Shown piece by piece: positions 1-9,439 of a DNA stretch of 64,000 nt; within the stretch, counting starts at the first letter, position 1; each line of letters opens with the position of its first letter. The notes under the pieces were generated by a model that made no database searches, was not told where the DNA came from, and saw nothing but the letters and a program-made list of their open reading frames with translations. The position numbers were made by a program, and so were the translations under genes. Source of the DNA: Actinomycetota bacterium (GTDB taxonomy: Bacteria > Actinomycetota > Coriobacteriia > Anaerosomatales > Anaerosomataceae); assembly GCA_004348925.1 (NCBI GenBank), contig RCMX01000002.1, forward strand, positions 304,249-368,248. The letters run 5' to 3'.

Positions 1-1345
1 CCAGCACCCGGAGAACGGTCCATACGATCCCGCGGATGTCGAAACCGCCGATGTGTCGCCGAAGCAGGAGCGCGAGCACGATGAGGTGGGCTGTGAAGAA
101 GATACCGTCGGCGATTGGGATGCCACGAACCCCGAAGCCGGCCCATCCCGCGAATCCAGCGGTGAGGGCGGCGTAGAGGCTCACCTGGAGGACCGTGAGG
201 ACGAGATTCGTGACCATCGGCGTTCTTGTGTCCTGCAGTGCGTAGAACGTCTTGAGCACGAACATGTAGCCCGCGAAGAAGAACAGGCCGGCCGCCCACC
301 ACACGAGCACGCCCGCGACGACAGGCACGTCGGCCGACGTGAAGCTGCCGGCGCGATACAGGCGGACGACCGGCTCGGCGAGCGCGACCAGCAGCGTCGC
401 GAGCGGGATGATCAACACCGCCGTCGAGCGGAAGCCGCTCGAGAACATCGCTTTGAAGCCGACCCAGTCCTTCTTCTCGGCAAGCGCGGACAGCTCGGGG
501 AAGACGGCGGTCGCCAGGGCCACCGCGAAGATGCCGTAGGGTAGCTGGTAGAACATCCAGGCGTATTGCAGGATCGCCGGACCCCGGTCCGTCGCACCGA
601 AGGCGTACGCATTGCGGAACGAAACAGCGACCAGGTTGGTGATCGTGTACACCAGTAGAGGCCCCATCTTCACTGCGATCGTTCGGAGCGCCGGGTGCTT
701 CCAGTCGATCCGGGGTGTGTAGCGTATGCCGAGCTTCACGAGGCTCGGAATCTGTACCATCGCCATCGTGACGACGCCGAGTGTCGTACCCACTGCCAGG
801 CCGGTGACCGCCAGTTGCGGGTGGGTGTCCCTGAGCGGCACGTAGAAGCCAAGAAGCGTGACGATAACCACGATGTTGTTGAAGATGGGAGCGACGGCCG
901 GCCACAGGAACTTGCGGTACGAGTTCAGGATGCCGGTCGTGACCATGCCGGCGCCGTAGAAGACCACCTGGACTGCGAAGAAGCGGAACAGGTAGACCGC
1001 GAGCTCGGCCTTCTCGGCGGAGATGCGGAACGTCTGCGTGCGCACGAATGGCTCGGCCCAGACGGTGCCCGCGATCGCGACCACGCCCAGGACCAGCACC
1101 GTGATGTTGAAGACGTAGCTCGCGAACTTCCAGGCTTCATCCTCGCCGTCGCGCTGCATGCGCTCGATGAACATCGGGATGAATACCGAGGACAGCACCC
1201 CGCCTGCGGCAAGCTCGAAGATCATGTTCGGGATGTTGTTGGCGACGCTGTATGACGCTGAGAGCGCCGTGACTCCGAGCGCGTAGGCCATCGCCCATGT
1301 GCGCATGAAGCCGGTGATGCGCGACGTCGCCGTGGAGATCGACAT
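1..1345 (-). CDS. murJ: Lipid II flippase MurJ, C-terminus cut by window edge
   Basis: This is a multi-spanning MOP-family membrane protein that exports lipid II across the membrane for peptidoglycan synthesis. About 448 codons are visible and the frame is still open at position 1. The N-terminus (MSISTATSRITGFMRT) followed by YSVANNIPNMIFELAAGG and a stretch VLSSVFIPMF is characteristic of MurJ/MviN, and successive hydrophobic helices follow. The ATG at 1345 has no Shine-Dalgarno sequence and would begin inside the first conserved helix. The frame stays open upstream to an ATC at 1384 that sits just after GGGAGG (minus strand of 1389-1394), so translation may begin there. The gene is divergent from the lipoprotein gene at 1584. 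A TACAAT-like -10 lies on the minus strand of 1418-1423. The family call is firm; the start is uncertain. Confidence 0.93.
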   Translation of the reverse strand, partial: MSISTATSRITGFMRTWAMAYALGVTALSASYSVANNIPNMIFELAAGGVLSSVFIPMFIERMQRDGEDEAWKFASYVFNITVLVLGVVAIAGTVWAEPFVRTQTFRISAEKAELAVYLFRFFAVQVVFYGAGMVTTGILNSYRKFLWPAVAPIFNNIVVIVTLLGFYVPLRDTHPQLAVTGLAVGTTLGVVTMAMVQIPSLVKLGIRYTPRIDWKHPALRTIAVKMGPLLVYTITNLVAVSFRNAYAFGATDRGPAILQYAWMFYQLPYGIFAVALATAVFPELSALAEKKDWVGFKAMFSSGFRSTAVLIIPLATLLVALAEPVVRLYRAGSFTSADVPVVAGVLVWWAAGLFFFAGYMFVLKTFYALQDTRTPMVTNLVLTVLQVSLYAALTAGFAGWAGFGVRGIPIADGIFFTAHLIVLALLLRRHIGGFDIRGIVWTVLRVL

Positions 1346-1474
1346 GACCGCAGTCGATCGCGCTATCGATTGCTGAGCGGCGATGGTTCCTCCCGGTGTG
1401 CGTGGCGTACCGCGTCGATTGTAGCCGACAGCAGCCGTTTTCTGCTCGCGCAACACGGGCGCGTTGTGTTCCGG

Positions 1475-1480
1475 TATACT
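1475..1480 (+). promoter_or_regulatory. Candidate -10 element (TATACT) for the 1584 operon
   Basis: TATACT in a GC-rich divergent intergenic region, about 105 bases before the GTG at 1584. No convincing -35 lies 16-18 bases upstream. If used, transcription would begin near 1487, so the mRNA would carry the structured leader described next. Confidence 0.35.
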
Positions 1481-1489
1481 GGCGGTCGG

Positions 1490-1577
1490 GCACCCCGAAA
1501 CGCGCTACCGTGGCGGGTGCAGCTCCCTGAGCCGACAGTTCTGGCTCGACGCATGTCCGAAACCGGTCGACAGGGAG
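1490..1577 (+). promoter_or_regulatory. Structured leader that can sequester the ribosome binding site
   Basis: CTCCCTG at 1523-1529 is complementary to CAGGGAG at 1571-1577, which contains the Shine-Dalgarno of the lipoprotein gene (start 1584). Inside this closing stem are two further hairpins, GAGCC 1529-1533 with GGCTC 1543-1547 and CGAC 1547-1550 with GTCG 1566-1569, giving a three-way junction. Upstream, GCACCC at 1490-1495 pairs with GGGTGC at 1515-1520. The base pairing is read directly from the sequence. It does not match any riboswitch consensus that I recognise (the TPP, c-di-AMP and c-di-GMP motifs are absent), so a regulatory role is an inference. Confidence 0.4.
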
Positions 1578-1583
1578 GCGAAT

Positions 1584-3311
1584 GTGAGACGGAATCGCGC
1601 ACTGGCTGCGGCATCACTCGCGCTCGCACTTCTCTGTCTCACCGGCTGCGCCAGCGTTCCTGCGGCGCCTTCAGCGGCCGCGAAGCCCGTGCTCGTCATC
1701 GTAACGGCTCCGCTTGCCTGGAGCGAGGTCACACCCGAGGCGATGCCGGTTCTCACCGGACTCGCGCAGGACGCAGCATCAGGCTTGCTCGTGTCCCGGG
1801 CGCCACAGGAATCGGGGCGCGTTCTCGGGACGTATCCCTCGCGCGGCGGACAGCAGATCGCCACCGTCGAGGTCTCCGGCACCGCGGCCGAGATGGACGT
1901 GGCGATAGCGGAGTCTCTCAGACGCATCACCCCTGAGACCGCGGTCGTTGTCGCATCCCGGCTTGCCGGCGCGACCCCCGGACATGGTGCGCCCGCAGGT
2001 GTCGTCGTCGTATCCGGAGGCGGATATGGGTCCGGGCTGCTCACGAGCATTTCGACCCGTCGCCCGGGGCTCGTGACTGACGCGGATGTCGCGGCGACGG
2101 TGGAACACATCGCGGGTCGGTCCACAGCCGCGTCCGGCCGCGCGTTCTCGGTCGGCGAGGACGGGCGCACGCCGGAAGAGCGTACAGCCTGGCTTGCGCG
2201 CGTCTCGGGATTCCTGAACGCGGTCGAGCGTATCCGCGTTCCCATCTTCAACGTGTATACGGCCGTCATGGTCGTTGTGCTGCTCGGCGGGTGGCTCACA
2301 GCCGAGAGGTACCGTACCGGCGCCAGGTACGCATACTGGTCGGTGGTGTTCAGGCGCGTCATCCTGCTCGGGCTCGTGCTTCCTGCTGGCGCCACGCTGC
2401 TGCATGTCATCGACCGATTCCCGGCCACGCCGCAGCGCATCGTGGCGCTGATGCTCGCCGCATCCGGACTGCTCTGGATCTTCGCCGAGTTCGCCTGGCA
2501 TAAGTGGGGGACCACCGGCGCGGTCGCCTTTGCGGGCATCGCGACGGCGCTCATTCTTGGCGTGGACCAGCTGGCTGGCGCCACGCTGTCGCTGTCGAGC
2601 GTCTTCTCGTACTCGCCGCTCATCGGCTTTCGCTTCTTCGGCATCGGGAACGAGGGCGCCGCGCTTCTCGTCGGCGGAGCGCTCGTCGGACTTGCCCTCG
2701 AAATGGACGCCGCTCAGACCACCGTCGCCTCGCGCCGGCGCCTGATCGCGATAGTCGGACTCGCTGCCGTGGTGGTGTGCGCCGCACCGTTCATCGGCGC
2801 GAACGTCATCGTGTCGGTGTGGGGCACCGTCACCTTCGCCGCATTCTGGATAGCGGCCGAGAAGCGCCGTGTTCGCCCGCGTGATGTCGCGGTCGTCATC
2901 GGCCTCGCACTCGTCGCGCTTGTGGCGATGGTCGCGCTCGATCGCCTCACCGGCGGGACGCACATCGGCAGGGCCGTCGGCGAGGCGGCGAGCGGCGGCC
3001 TCGGCGGTCTGCTCGCCGAGCGGATGGCAACTAGCGTCCGCATCTTCACAGATTCGCCGCTACCCGCCATCGTGCTGGCCATCGCGGCGGTCCTTGCCTA
3101 CCTGCGGCTACGTCCGATGGGCCGTATGGCAGTTGTGCTCGAACGCAATCCTGTCTTTGCTGCCGCCATGTCCGCTGGTCTCGTCGGCGGGTTCGTCGGC
3201 GCCGTCTCCGAGGATTCAGGTGTCGTCGTGCTGGCACTCGTCATCACCTACCTCATCGGCGGCCTGGTGGCCCTGATGCTTGAGACCGATGGAGAGGTGG
3301 CTGCCGGGTGA
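1584..3311 (+). CDS. Membrane lipoprotein with alkaline-phosphatase-like ectodomain and about ten membrane spans
   Basis: I do not recognise a named family. The GTG start at 1584 is preceded by GGGAGG (1573-1578) and gives a lipoprotein signal ending in LTGC (Cys22); an upstream ATG in the same frame at 1464 would bury this signal. Residues of about 30-210 form an extracytoplasmic domain whose opening (VLVIVTAPLAWSEVTPEAMP, then LTGLAQDAASGLLVSRA) resembles the start of alkaline-phosphatase superfamily proteins, but no clear metal-binding Asp/Ser set is visible, so it may be catalytically degenerate. From about residue 225 there are roughly ten hydrophobic segments. It overlaps the next gene by GTGA (4 bases) and forms an operon with the MraY-like protein and pyrG, beside murJ. 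A role in envelope lipid-carrier metabolism is only an inference. The product is about 575 aa. Confidence 0.75.
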   Translation: MRRNRALAAASLALALLCLTGCASVPAAPSAAAKPVLVIVTAPLAWSEVTPEAMPVLTGLAQDAASGLLVSRAPQESGRVLGTYPSRGGQQIATVEVSGTAAEMDVAIAESLRRITPETAVVVASRLAGATPGHGAPAGVVVVSGGGYGSGLLTSISTRRPGLVTDADVAATVEHIAGRSTAASGRAFSVGEDGRTPEERTAWLARVSGFLNAVERIRVPIFNVYTAVMVVVLLGGWLTAERYRTGARYAYWSVVFRRVILLGLVLPAGATLLHVIDRFPATPQRIVALMLAASGLLWIFAEFAWHKWGTTGAVAFAGIATALILGVDQLAGATLSLSSVFSYSPLIGFRFFGIGNEGAALLVGGALVGLALEMDAAQTTVASRRRLIAIVGLAAVVVCAAPFIGANVIVSVWGTVTFAAFWIAAEKRRVRPRDVAVVIGLALVALVAMVALDRLTGGTHIGRAVGEAASGGLGGLLAERMATSVRIFTDSPLPAIVLAIAAVLAYLRLRPMGRMAVVLERNPVFAAAMSAGLVGGFVGAVSEDSGVVVLALVITYLIGGLVALMLETDGEVAAG

Positions 3312-4345
3312 ACGCATTCGCGCCGATGCTTCTGCCGCTGATCGTCCTTCTCTCCTGCGTGGCCGTTCCCGTCGCCTTCATGCGCATGCTCACACCGTCG
3401 CTCGCGCACGGACGGCACGTGCTCAACTACCGCGGCCGCGAGGTCTACGCTGGACTCGGGATCGTGTGGGTCATCTGGGCCGGGTGCGCGATCGTGTGCG
3501 GTGTAGCGACGGCGGCGGTCGATGACACCACCGCGCTGGTCGCACTGACGCTTCTCGGCCCACTGGCGCTGGTCGCCTCTTCGCTCGGTCTCATCGATGA
3601 CGCCTACGGGACCGGCGCGGACAAGGGATTCAGGGGTCACTTCAGAGCACTCGCCCGCGGTCGCGTGACGACGGGCATGCTCAAGCTCCTCGGCATCGGC
3701 GTCGCATCGCTCGTGGTCGCTGCCATCCTGGGACAGGTGGCGCCGTGGCGTGCCGGTGTGTCCGGGGTCGGCCAGCTGGCGGTCATCCTGGTGGCGGCCG
3801 CAGCGATCGCGCTGACGGCGAATCTCGTCAACCTCACGGATCTGCGTCCCGGTCGTGCACTCAAGGTGTACACGCTGCTCGCCGTTCTCGGCTCGGCGCT
3901 TGTGCTAGCGGCGACGGTGTCCGGCACGGGGCTGGGCGCCAGCTCCTCGACGCTCGCCGTGCTGTCAGCGCTCTCGCTGCTCCTTGCGATGCTCGGCCCC
4001 GTGTTCGCCGTCTGGCGGTTTGACCTCGGCGAGCACGGCATGCTCGGTGACGCTGGCGCCAACGCGATGGGAGCAGTTGCAGGGGCGGTCATCGTGCTTG
4101 GAGCACCGCTGTGGGCGCTTGCCCTGTACGCAGCGGCCATGCTCACGCTCAACATCGCTTCCGAGAAGGTGTCCTTCTCGGCGGTGATCGAGCGAACCGG
4201 CTGGTTGCACCGGATCGACGGCCTTGGCCGCCTGGCCGAGACGGGACCGACCCCTGAATCACATGAATCGTCCGCGACCTCGACGTCTGATGTCGTCGAC
4301 TCGCGGTATCATCTTGAAGACGACCACGACGCACAGGAGGTATGA
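3308..4345 (+). CDS. MraY/WecA-like glycosyltransferase-4 family membrane protein, divergent active site
   Basis: 345-residue polytopic membrane protein. GTG start overlaps the preceding stop (GTGA). It retains family landmarks: LGLIDDAYG near residue 95-105 (the DD pair of the phosphosugar transferases), [15 protein letters not shown] near 178 (in place of the usual N-x-x-N-x-x-DGLDGL loop) and [11 protein letters not shown] near 245 (like F-MGDTGS). The MraY-specific C-terminal histidine loop is missing; the protein instead ends in an acidic hydrophilic tail of about 50 residues. Members of this superfamily join a sugar phosphate to polyprenyl phosphate at the inner membrane, but with the changed motifs catalysis and substrate cannot be asserted. 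The true MraY of this genome is encoded at 22995. Its placement next to murJ and pyrG agrees with envelope synthesis. Confidence 0.75.
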   Translation: MNAFAPMLLPLIVLLSCVAVPVAFMRMLTPSLAHGRHVLNYRGREVYAGLGIVWVIWAGCAIVCGVATAAVDDTTALVALTLLGPLALVASSLGLIDDAYGTGADKGFRGHFRALARGRVTTGMLKLLGIGVASLVVAAILGQVAPWRAGVSGVGQLAVILVAAAAIALTANLVNLTDLRPGRALKVYTLLAVLGSALVLAATVSGTGLGASSSTLAVLSALSLLLAMLGPVFAVWRFDLGEHGMLGDAGANAMGAVAGAVIVLGAPLWALALYAAAMLTLNIASEKVSFSAVIERTGWLHRIDGLGRLAETGPTPESHESSATSTSDVVDSRYHLEDDHDAQEV

Positions 4346-4353
4346 GAGAGCAC

Positions 4354-5967
<1,614 letters not shown>

Positions 5968-5990
5968 CGTCGGAATCCCCGGAGCAGTAA

Positions 5991-7058
5991 ATGAGACTCA
6001 TCTGGGCGAACGTGACGGCTGTCGAGAGCGAGCGCGACGGTCTGCAGCGACTTGCAGTCCGGCTTGACGACGGCGAGACCGGCACTGCGCTGCTCTACAC
6101 ATCGCTGAGTGCGCCCTCTGCCGAGGGAGACCGTGTACTTCTCAACAGCACAGCTGTCGATCTTGCACTCGGAACGGGCGGACTGCATTTCGTCGTTGCG
6201 CGTGGCGGCACGGGAGTCGCACTTGATGCGCCCTCAGGAGGCCACGTCATGAAGGCCCGATACACGCCGCTCCAGCGGGACGTCTGCGCGGTGGAGGAGG
6301 CGTCGAGCCCGCACGCTGCGGTGATGGCAGCAGCGTCGACGCTTGAGGATGTGCCGGTGGTGTGTTGCGGCCTGCACAGCCAGCTGCTGCCCGTGGCCGC
6401 AGCCATCAAAGCGCACGACCCGGCGCTCCGCGTTGCATACGTGATGACCGACGGGGCCTCTCTGCCGCTGGCGTTTTCGAACCTCGTTCCCGGGATGCGA
6501 GAGGCCGGTCTCATTGATTGTACGCTCACGGCGGGACAGGCTTTCGGCGGGGAGTATGAAGCAGTGACGCTTCACTCGGCACTTCTGGCTGCGAGGCATG
6601 TGTGCGAGGCGGACGTCGTCGTTGCGGCGCTTGGGCCGGGGATAATGGGCACTTCGACGCCGTTCGGCCACGGGGGAATCGCACAGGGCGAGGCTATCAA
6701 CGCCGCGGCTGCGCTCGGGGGGCGCCCTGTCGCGGTTGTGAGGATCTCCTTCGTTGACCCGCGTGAACGCCATCACGGCGTCAGCCATCACACGCTCGCT
6801 GCGCTCGGCACGATCGCGCTCGCACCGGCGCTGGTCGCAGTGCCCGTGCTTTCGGCCTCTGCGGCGGCGGTGGTCGACGAGGCTCTTGAATCGGCCGGCG
6901 TCTGGCGCCGTCACACTCGTGCTGACGTTGAGGTGGCCGCTTTGCCGGATACCCGTGGGCTCCGCATGCACTCGATGGGGAGGGGCCCCGCGGACGACCC
7001 GGCATTCTTCGCGGCTGCGGCCGCGGCGGGATCGGTCGCCGCCGGGCTCTGCGGCTAG
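5991..7058 (+). CDS. DUF3866 family protein
   Basis: 355-residue soluble protein, 23 bases after pyrG and probably co-transcribed. The sequence fits the DUF3866 family, which has no established function and is often found near pyrG, NUDIX and xerD genes in Actinobacteria and Firmicutes. Visible traits are an N-terminal small beta-rich segment (residues 1-75), then an alpha/beta domain with [33 protein letters not shown] and a Gly-rich [18 protein letters not shown] stretch near 212-232 that looks like a phosphate- or nucleotide-binding loop. Two adjacent His residues (RHHGVSHHT) are conserved-looking. No signal peptide or membrane span. Family assignment is from recognition of the sequence pattern; function is unknown. 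Confidence 0.8.
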   Translation: MRLIWANVTAVESERDGLQRLAVRLDDGETGTALLYTSLSAPSAEGDRVLLNSTAVDLALGTGGLHFVVARGGTGVALDAPSGGHVMKARYTPLQRDVCAVEEASSPHAAVMAAASTLEDVPVVCCGLHSQLLPVAAAIKAHDPALRVAYVMTDGASLPLAFSNLVPGMREAGLIDCTLTAGQAFGGEYEAVTLHSALLAARHVCEADVVVAALGPGIMGTSTPFGHGGIAQGEAINAAAALGGRPVAVVRISFVDPRERHHGVSHHTLAALGTIALAPALVAVPVLSASAAAVVDEALESAGVWRRHTRADVEVAALPDTRGLRMHSMGRGPADDPAFFAAAAAAGSVAAGLCG

Positions 7059-7118
7059 CGTATTCGCGTTTTCCGGCTGCTCCTGCGGGCTGCATTCATC
7101 CCGTCCGCCGACCGGTAC

Positions 7119-7146
7119 TTGCGCCTTCCCTGACCTGCGATACACT
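7119..7146 (+). promoter_or_regulatory. Candidate promoter of ald
   Basis: TTGCGC (7119-7124), a 16-base spacer and TACACT (7141-7146) lie in the 190-base gap before ald. The resulting leader of about 95 bases contains two short hairpins, GAGCG/CGCTC (7187-7198) and TGGGT/ACCCA (7216-7229). The second lies just upstream of the ribosome binding site GGAAGG. Box similarity is moderate. Confidence 0.4.
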
Positions 7147-7248
7147 GGTCGGGTCCTGCGCTGGGCATGCTATCCACACATCAACAGAGCGCACGCTCAG
7201 GATATACATGCAGATTGGGTTTCTACCCACGATAGGAAGGATACGACG

Positions 7249-8361
7249 GTGATTATCGGCGTACCCAAGGAAATCAAGAACAACGAGTTCCGTGTCGGCA
7301 TGACCCCGGGTGGCGTTCGTGAGTTCGTCGCGCACGGACACTCGGTCCTGGTTGAGAAGGCGGCCGGTGAAGGTTCGTCGTTCAGCGATGACGAGTACAT
7401 CGCTGCTGGCGCTGAGCTGGTCGGCACGCCCGACGAGGTCTTCGCCCGTGCCGAGATGATCGTCAAGGTCAAGGAGCCGCAAGCGGTTGAGATCTCGCGT
7501 CTGCGCCCCGGCCAGATCCTCTACACGTATCTCCACCTTGCTCCGGACCTTGCTCAGACGCAGGGGCTCATCAAGTCCGGTGCGGTCTGCATCGCCTACG
7601 AGACCGTTGAGCTTCCCAATCGCTCGCTTCCGCTGCTCGCCCCGATGTCCGAGGTCGCCGGCCGCATGGCAGCACAGGTCGGCGCCACGTACCTGCAGAA
7701 GCCGTTCGGCGGACGCGGTGTGCTCATGGGTGGCGTTCCCGGCGTGCTCCCCGCCAAGGTCGTCGTCCTCGGCGGTGGCGTGGTCGGCACCAACGCGGCA
7801 TACGTTGCGATGGGCATGGGCGCCGACGTCACGATCATGGACGTCAACCTGGACCGTCTGCGCTACCTGGATGAGATCTGGGGCAACCGGATCCGCACTC
7901 TGTACTCCAGCAAGCACAACATCGAGGAGGCTGTCTACGCAGCAGACCTCGTGATCGGCGCGGTTCTGCTGCCGGGCGCGAAGACGCCGTACCTCGTCAC
8001 CGCGGACATGCTTCCGAAGATGAAGCGCGGATCGGTCGTCGTCGATGTATCCGTCGACCAGGGCGGCTGCATCGAGACCACGCATGCCACGACCCACGCT
8101 GATCCCACGTACTTCGTCGACGGTGTCCTCCACTACGGTGTTGCGAACATGCCCGGTGCGGTGCCGAACACCTCGACGATGGCGCTCACGAACGCGACAC
8201 TCCGATACGGTCTCGCTATCGCCGACAAGGGCTGGAAGCAAGCCGTGCTCGACGATGCTGCGCTCGCCAAGGGCGTGAACGTTCTCGATGGCAAGATCAC
8301 CTACAAGCCTGTCGCCGACGCGCATGGCATGAACTACTCGCCGCTGGAGAAGCTCCTCTAG
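7249..8361 (+). CDS. ald: Alanine dehydrogenase
   Basis: NAD-dependent oxidative deamination of L-alanine to pyruvate and ammonia (reversible), cytoplasmic. The GTG start at 7249 follows GGAAGG (7235-7240) and gives the classic N-terminus [17 protein letters not shown] and a 370-residue protein, the usual family length; an upstream in-frame ATG at 6754 is not credible. Recognisable are the YLHLAPD substrate-domain segment, the Rossmann loop [20 protein letters not shown] near residues 170-185 and [18 protein letters not shown] near the C-terminus. It stands alone between DUF3866 and xerD with its own promoter candidate and a strong hairpin behind it. Besides catabolism it could supply or drain alanine for the peptidoglycan genes nearby (inference). 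Confidence 0.97.
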   Translation: MIIGVPKEIKNNEFRVGMTPGGVREFVAHGHSVLVEKAAGEGSSFSDDEYIAAGAELVGTPDEVFARAEMIVKVKEPQAVEISRLRPGQILYTYLHLAPDLAQTQGLIKSGAVCIAYETVELPNRSLPLLAPMSEVAGRMAAQVGATYLQKPFGGRGVLMGGVPGVLPAKVVVLGGGVVGTNAAYVAMGMGADVTIMDVNLDRLRYLDEIWGNRIRTLYSSKHNIEEAVYAADLVIGAVLLPGAKTPYLVTADMLPKMKRGSVVVDVSVDQGGCIETTHATTHADPTYFVDGVLHYGVANMPGAVPNTSTMALTNATLRYGLAIADKGWKQAVLDDAALAKGVNVLDGKITYKPVADAHGMNYSPLEKLL

Positions 8362-8385
8362 GCGGAATCGCACGGCGATCTGAAC

Positions 8386-8413
8386 GCGAGGGCGGCCAAT
8401 CGGTCGCCCTCGC
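8386..8413 (+). terminator. Hairpin after ald
   Basis: GCGAGGGCG (8386-8394) pairs perfectly with CGCCCTCGC (8405-8413), and the inner GCC/GGT extends the stem to 12 pairs around a 4-base loop. There is no long T run after it, only TCTATAAT, which doubles as the -10 of xerD. It probably ends ald transcription. Confidence 0.6.
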
Positions 8414-8415
8414 TC

Positions 8416-8421
8416 TATAAT
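8416..8421 (+). promoter_or_regulatory. Perfect -10 (TATAAT) giving a leaderless xerD transcript
   Basis: TATAAT ends six bases before the xerD ATG (8428), so the expected transcription start is at or within a base or two of that ATG. No Shine-Dalgarno precedes the ATG. Both facts fit leaderless translation, common in actinobacteria. Confidence 0.55.
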
Positions 8422-8427
8422 CGGTGC

Positions 8428-9333
8428 ATGAACGCGAGCATCGATGAGTTTCTGGCGTACCTCTCCGTCGAGCGGGGCGCCTCGCCGCACACCGTGTCTG
8501 CGTACAGGCGTGACCTCCGCGAGTACGCGGACACCCTGGATGCCCGAGGCGTGCATTCGCCGTCGGGCGTGACCCGCGAAGACGTCACCGCCCATATCAC
8601 CGCATTGCGCGCCCGTGGCCTCGCGCCCCGTTCGGTAGAGCGCAAGGTGGCGGCGATCAAGTCCTTCCACCGCTTTTGTGTTCGGGAGGGTATCGCCGAA
8701 GAACAGCCCACCGCGCGTATCCCGCTGCCGAAGGTGCCAGAGCGTCTCCCCGATGTGATCTCGATCGACGATGCCGAACGGCTGCTGTCGCAACCGTTCC
8801 CCGAAGGTCCGGTCGGATACCGCGACAGCACGTTGCTGGAACTGCTGTACGGGTGCGGTCTGCGCGTGAGCGAGGTCACCGGACTTGACGTGGAGAACGT
8901 CGATCTTGATGGAGGCTTCATCCGGGTCTTCGGGAAGGGGAGCAAGGAGCGCCTCGTCCCCGTGAGCGGAGCTGCCGAGCAGAGCCTGCGCGAGTATCTG
9001 GTGCATGGACGACCCTATCTGCGCGCCAAGAAGGCGAACCTGCGGCAGGATCCCTCGGCCGTCTTCTTGAGCCAACGCGGGCAGCGTATGAGCCGACAGG
9101 CGATCTTCATGATCGTCCGCGTGTATGGCGGACGAGCCGGACTCGATCTTCACCCGCACTCGCTGCGTCATTCGTTTGCCACGCACATGCTTGAAGGCGG
9201 AGCGGACCTCCGATCCCTTCAGGAGATGCTCGGCCATGCCGACATCTCCACGACGCAGGTGTATACGCACGTCGATCGTGCGCATCTGCGTGAGGAGTAT
9301 CTCTCGACGCATCCGCGCGCGCGGTTGAGATGA
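8428..9333 (+). CDS. xerD: Tyrosine recombinase XerD
   Basis: Site-specific recombinase that, with XerC, resolves chromosome dimers at dif. The N-terminal core-binding domain (SAM-like, residues 1-90: FLAYLSVERGASPHTVSAYRRDL) is followed by the catalytic domain with Arg146 (GCGLRVSEV), a Lys in the beta hairpin (GKGSKER), His244-x-x-Arg247 (HSLRHSF), a late His (GHAD) and the nucleophile Tyr279 (VYTHV). At 301 aa the length is standard for XerD. It follows ald after a terminator-like hairpin and appears to have its own promoter whose TATAAT abuts the gene. Location near pyrG is typical of actinobacterial xerD. XerC is not in the window, so XerD rather than XerC rests on overall similarity and context. 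Confidence 0.94.
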   Translation: MNASIDEFLAYLSVERGASPHTVSAYRRDLREYADTLDARGVHSPSGVTREDVTAHITALRARGLAPRSVERKVAAIKSFHRFCVREGIAEEQPTARIPLPKVPERLPDVISIDDAERLLSQPFPEGPVGYRDSTLLELLYGCGLRVSEVTGLDVENVDLDGGFIRVFGKGSKERLVPVSGAAEQSLREYLVHGRPYLRAKKANLRQDPSAVFLSQRGQRMSRQAIFMIVRVYGGRAGLDLHPHSLRHSFATHMLEGGADLRSLQEMLGHADISTTQVYTHVDRAHLREEYLSTHPRARLR

Positions 9334-9439
9334 TCGTGGGAATATGTCTCGTGGCTGGAAATTATCTGCTGCAACAACGGTCAGAGGAGTAGAATAGACG
9401 TGGTTCTGCGGTTCCAGAATACGAGGAGGCGGATCGAGC

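Noticed and set aside
53..544. 163-codon + strand frame at the left edge
   Set aside because: It is antisense to murJ and has a charged, low-complexity shadow composition.
1490..1583. TPP or c-di-AMP riboswitch before the 1584 gene
   Set aside because: The conserved CUGAGA/ACCUGA (TPP) and the ydaO core motifs are missing; only the pairing is real.
3308..4345. Second functional MraY
   Set aside because: The DGLDGL and HHHFE loops of true MraY are absent and a complete mraY is at 22995.
9334..9439. Purine riboswitch before the BMP receptor
   Set aside because: No TATA...GTTTCTACC-type loops or the three-way purine core were seen.
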